A DNA stretch of 64,000 nt, taken from NCBI RefSeq assembly GCF_001625215.2, contig NC_030382.2:27328610-27392609 (forward strand). Direction: 5' to 3'. Shown here piece after piece: positions 61,960-64,000 of this stretch. Both the position numbers and the translations under genes were made by a program. This DNA comes from Daucus carota subsp. sativus (taxonomy: Eukaryota; Streptophyta; Magnoliopsida; Apiales; Apiaceae). The stretch's first letter is position 1, and each line of letters begins with the position of its first letter. Under the pieces are notes generated by a model that worked only from the letters and a program-made list of their open reading frames with translations, ran no database searches and was not told the DNA's origin.

Positions 61960-63257
61960 GAGTAAATGACAGTTTGCCACCAGTATGTTTGGGGTTTTTT
62001 GCAGACTAGTCCCCTTCTATTTTTTCTTGCAGTTGACATCCCCTATCTTTTTTGGCGCGGCGATTTGCACTTAAAATCTGACTTCCGTCAAATACCACCG
62101 TTAACAAACCTGAATGGAGGGATAGAGATGTAATCTTAGTACCCCTTAAGCACAACAGCTGCAGATATACATATAAATGTACTGTTCATCTAATTTCAAG
62201 CACAAATGCAAATGAGATAGTAAAACAACATTGAAAACAAATGGAACACATAAACAACAGCATCTGAAAGTTTAATATTCAAAGCCACATAACCATCATA
62301 ATCAAAGCCACAAAAGCAGCACATGTCTACATTGTTTGTGCAAAATAGAAACCCAGGGCTTTTGCAAATGCAACCATACAACCACCAATATTAACCACCA
62401 ATATTAATGCAGATAAATGTGAAATAAAACAAGACAAAGTACTCACCTTTGCTTTCCAAATCCTTGTATTGTGTCCCTTTTCTTGACAGTAAGTGCAATT
62501 CAATGATGTCTGATATCTCTTCAACATAGTTGGATCAGATTCTCTTGTTTCAATGACATCACTCCTTTTATCTCTGTTCTTTTTTGGTCTGCCTGGAGGC
62601 GCTCTCACCTTCGGAGGCAAAATTGGAGTGTTATTTGGTTCCTCCCAAAACTCCTCTCCCAAAACCCTAAACTCATATACCAAAATCATCGAAATCCATG
62701 AGGTCAAACCAGTAAACATAAAAAATCCCTAAACTCGACATGCAACCACAAAGAGTAGCACATATAAAAAAATCAATGAAAATACGCTTAGATCAGTATA
62801 CTTGCATAGTTTGGTATTTCACAGCCATTTGGTAGAGATGGTTCACGAATGATCGGGGGTGCCACTCCTTCTTCAAGGACTTGCTTCCAATATTCTGCCG
62901 GCACTTCAGCCCAAGTAATATTAGGGTTCGGATCACCATCTTGCTTCCTTAATCGACCTCGCATTTTTTTTGATTTTCTTCGCTAGGGTTCTACAGAGAG
63001 TGTTTGGTTAGTACATAATTGTGTTTGCGCGCTCGTTGTAACACAGAAGGGGGGAACGAAGGGGCATTTGTTCAATATGTGAATTTGCGTAAATATCCCT
63101 GGTTCCGTTAAACTTAACGGTGACTTTTGACGGGAGTCAGTTTTTAAGTGCAAATCGCCGCGCCAAAAAAGATAGGGGATGTCAACTGCAAGAAATATAG
63201 AAGGGGACTAGTCTGCAAAAAACCCAATACATAGTGGTGGCAAACTGTCATTTACTC
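61960..63257. mobile_element. Deleted MULE with approx. 150-bp terminal inverted repeats
   Basis: The left arm (GAGTAAATGACAGTTTGCCA.. to about 62108) and the right arm reversed (ending GTCATTTACTC at 63257) match over about 150 bp with few differences, including GCAGACTAGTCCCCTTCTAT and GGCGCGGCGATTTGCAC. A-runs flank both sides, so the target duplication is ambiguous. The interior keeps a coding scrap like the end of a MULE transposase but no catalytic domain. Its arms are far better preserved than those of the other elements in the window. Confidence 0.8.
62440..62964 (-). pseudogene. C-terminal MULE transposase remnant or short element-encoded protein
   Basis: Two open minus-strand stretches. 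From ATG at 62964: MRGRLRKQDGDPN.. to PNGCEIPNYA, running to a GTATAC donor-like site at 62801. From about 62690: EEFWEEPNNTPILPPKVRAPPGRPKKNR.. then CTYCQEKGHNTRIW. PPGRPKK followed by a CxxCxxxGHN zinc knuckle is the usual tail of MuDR transposases; here the last knuckle Cys is Trp. I could not find a splice joining the two in frame. It could be expressed as a short protein or be dead. Confidence 0.5.
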
Positions 63258-64000
63258 AAAAAAAAAACAAATTATCTATTCCTTTCCTATTCCACTTGGA
63301 TAAATCTGTAATTGAGAAGTTTCTAGAAGATCTTACATTTGTAAACAATAACGTTATAAATGTAAGTCTATAAGAAAAACACAAATTAAATTGAGTGAGA
63401 GACAAATAACTTCTATGCAAATAAAATTTTTAAAAAGAAAAATACCCAAAAAGGATAAATTATTAAGTTTTACCAATTGAGTTTTTTGCTAATCAAAACG
63501 ATCAAGTTGGAGATGTTAAAAAAATTAATTAATGAAAAAGAATACCTCAAATTAAAAATTCAAAACTTTGAAGATCATAAACCATTATTTGATATTGAAA
63601 GAAGTAGATATCAAAATACATTTAATCATGAATTATTATGCAAATAATATGACAACATCAGTAAACATTATTAATATAAAAATTATTATGTGATATATAT
63701 AATTTTATTATAATGAAAAATATAAGCTCCCACAACTTCTCGGCATCGCCTTCGACGATACCTCGACTTCCATTTATTAACACCCATAAATTTGTATCTA
63801 AATAAATTATTTTCAATATACTCAAACAAACTAATAATAAATTATTGAATTATACGACTACCTAACAAACAAACAAACTATCTAACACTGCATCTAGAAA
63901 TGATTCTTTAATACAGTCTTTCAATAACATCATGATCATATAACAAATATGTATATTCAATAACAATGGATGGGTTTAATATATAGGAAATCAGATTGTA
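63258..64000. other. AT-rich sequence to the window end, nothing recognised
   Basis: No gene, RNA or clear repeat end was seen. Confidence 0.55.

Noticed and set aside
1..64000. A linked biosynthetic cluster or a new defence-like system
   Set aside because: The genes belong to unrelated pathways with ordinary plant spacing; nothing beyond transposon and organelle DNA suggests a joint system, and there are no CRISPR-like spaced repeats.

Overview
This is nuclear DNA from a flowering plant, most likely a eudicot. It is AT-rich, the genes have GT..AG introns, and many plant transposon remnants lie between and inside the genes. I cannot name the species. Seven protein-coding loci can be modelled, six of them apparently intact, plus one nuclear tRNA gene. 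There are no bacterial operons or CRISPR arrays, and I found no convincing new multi-gene system. The unusual content lies in the mobile and organelle-derived DNA.

Layout. 1-4544 (-): a FAR1/FHY3-type MULE transposase-like gene with two frameshifts, apparently inside a MULE whose right end abuts a (TA)n tract. 5974-8722 (+): a two-exon short-chain dehydrogenase very like ABA2 (xanthoxin dehydrogenase, abscisic acid synthesis). 9138-10586: a hAT-like element split by a nested Helitron. 12109-15606 (+): an actin-depolymerizing factor with a start-codon-only first exon and a 3-kb intron. 16551-16976 and 19255-19637: two MITEs with clear target duplications. 20218-27783 (+): a six-exon tail-anchored CRAL-TRIO (SEC14-like) protein.

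27784-46740 has no intact gene. It holds two SINEs, a solo LTR, a scrambled plastid insertion (psbB, 23S rRNA and psbA pieces), a MITE between two (TA)n tracts, a decayed Ty1/copia pol, a decayed Ty3/gypsy pol and several ATCCG-rich repeats. 46741-49537 (+): a three-exon FUSC-type membrane protein with a Tourist-like MITE in intron 1. 49876-49946 (-): tRNA-His(GTG). 50835-55866 (+): a 12-exon cytosolic-type UDP-glucuronate decarboxylase (UDP-xylose synthase). 56609-59179 (-): a PPR-SMR protein with a 5' UTR intron. 60505-60561: a tiny poly(A) insertion with a 15-bp target duplication. 61960-63257: a deleted MULE with about 150-bp terminal inverted repeats.

The genes have unrelated housekeeping or hormone roles: abscisic acid synthesis, actin turnover, lipid binding, a membrane transporter-like protein, nucleotide-sugar synthesis and organelle RNA binding. 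They show no sign of working as one cluster. All exon models were made by eye from splice sites and family conservation and have not been tested against transcripts.
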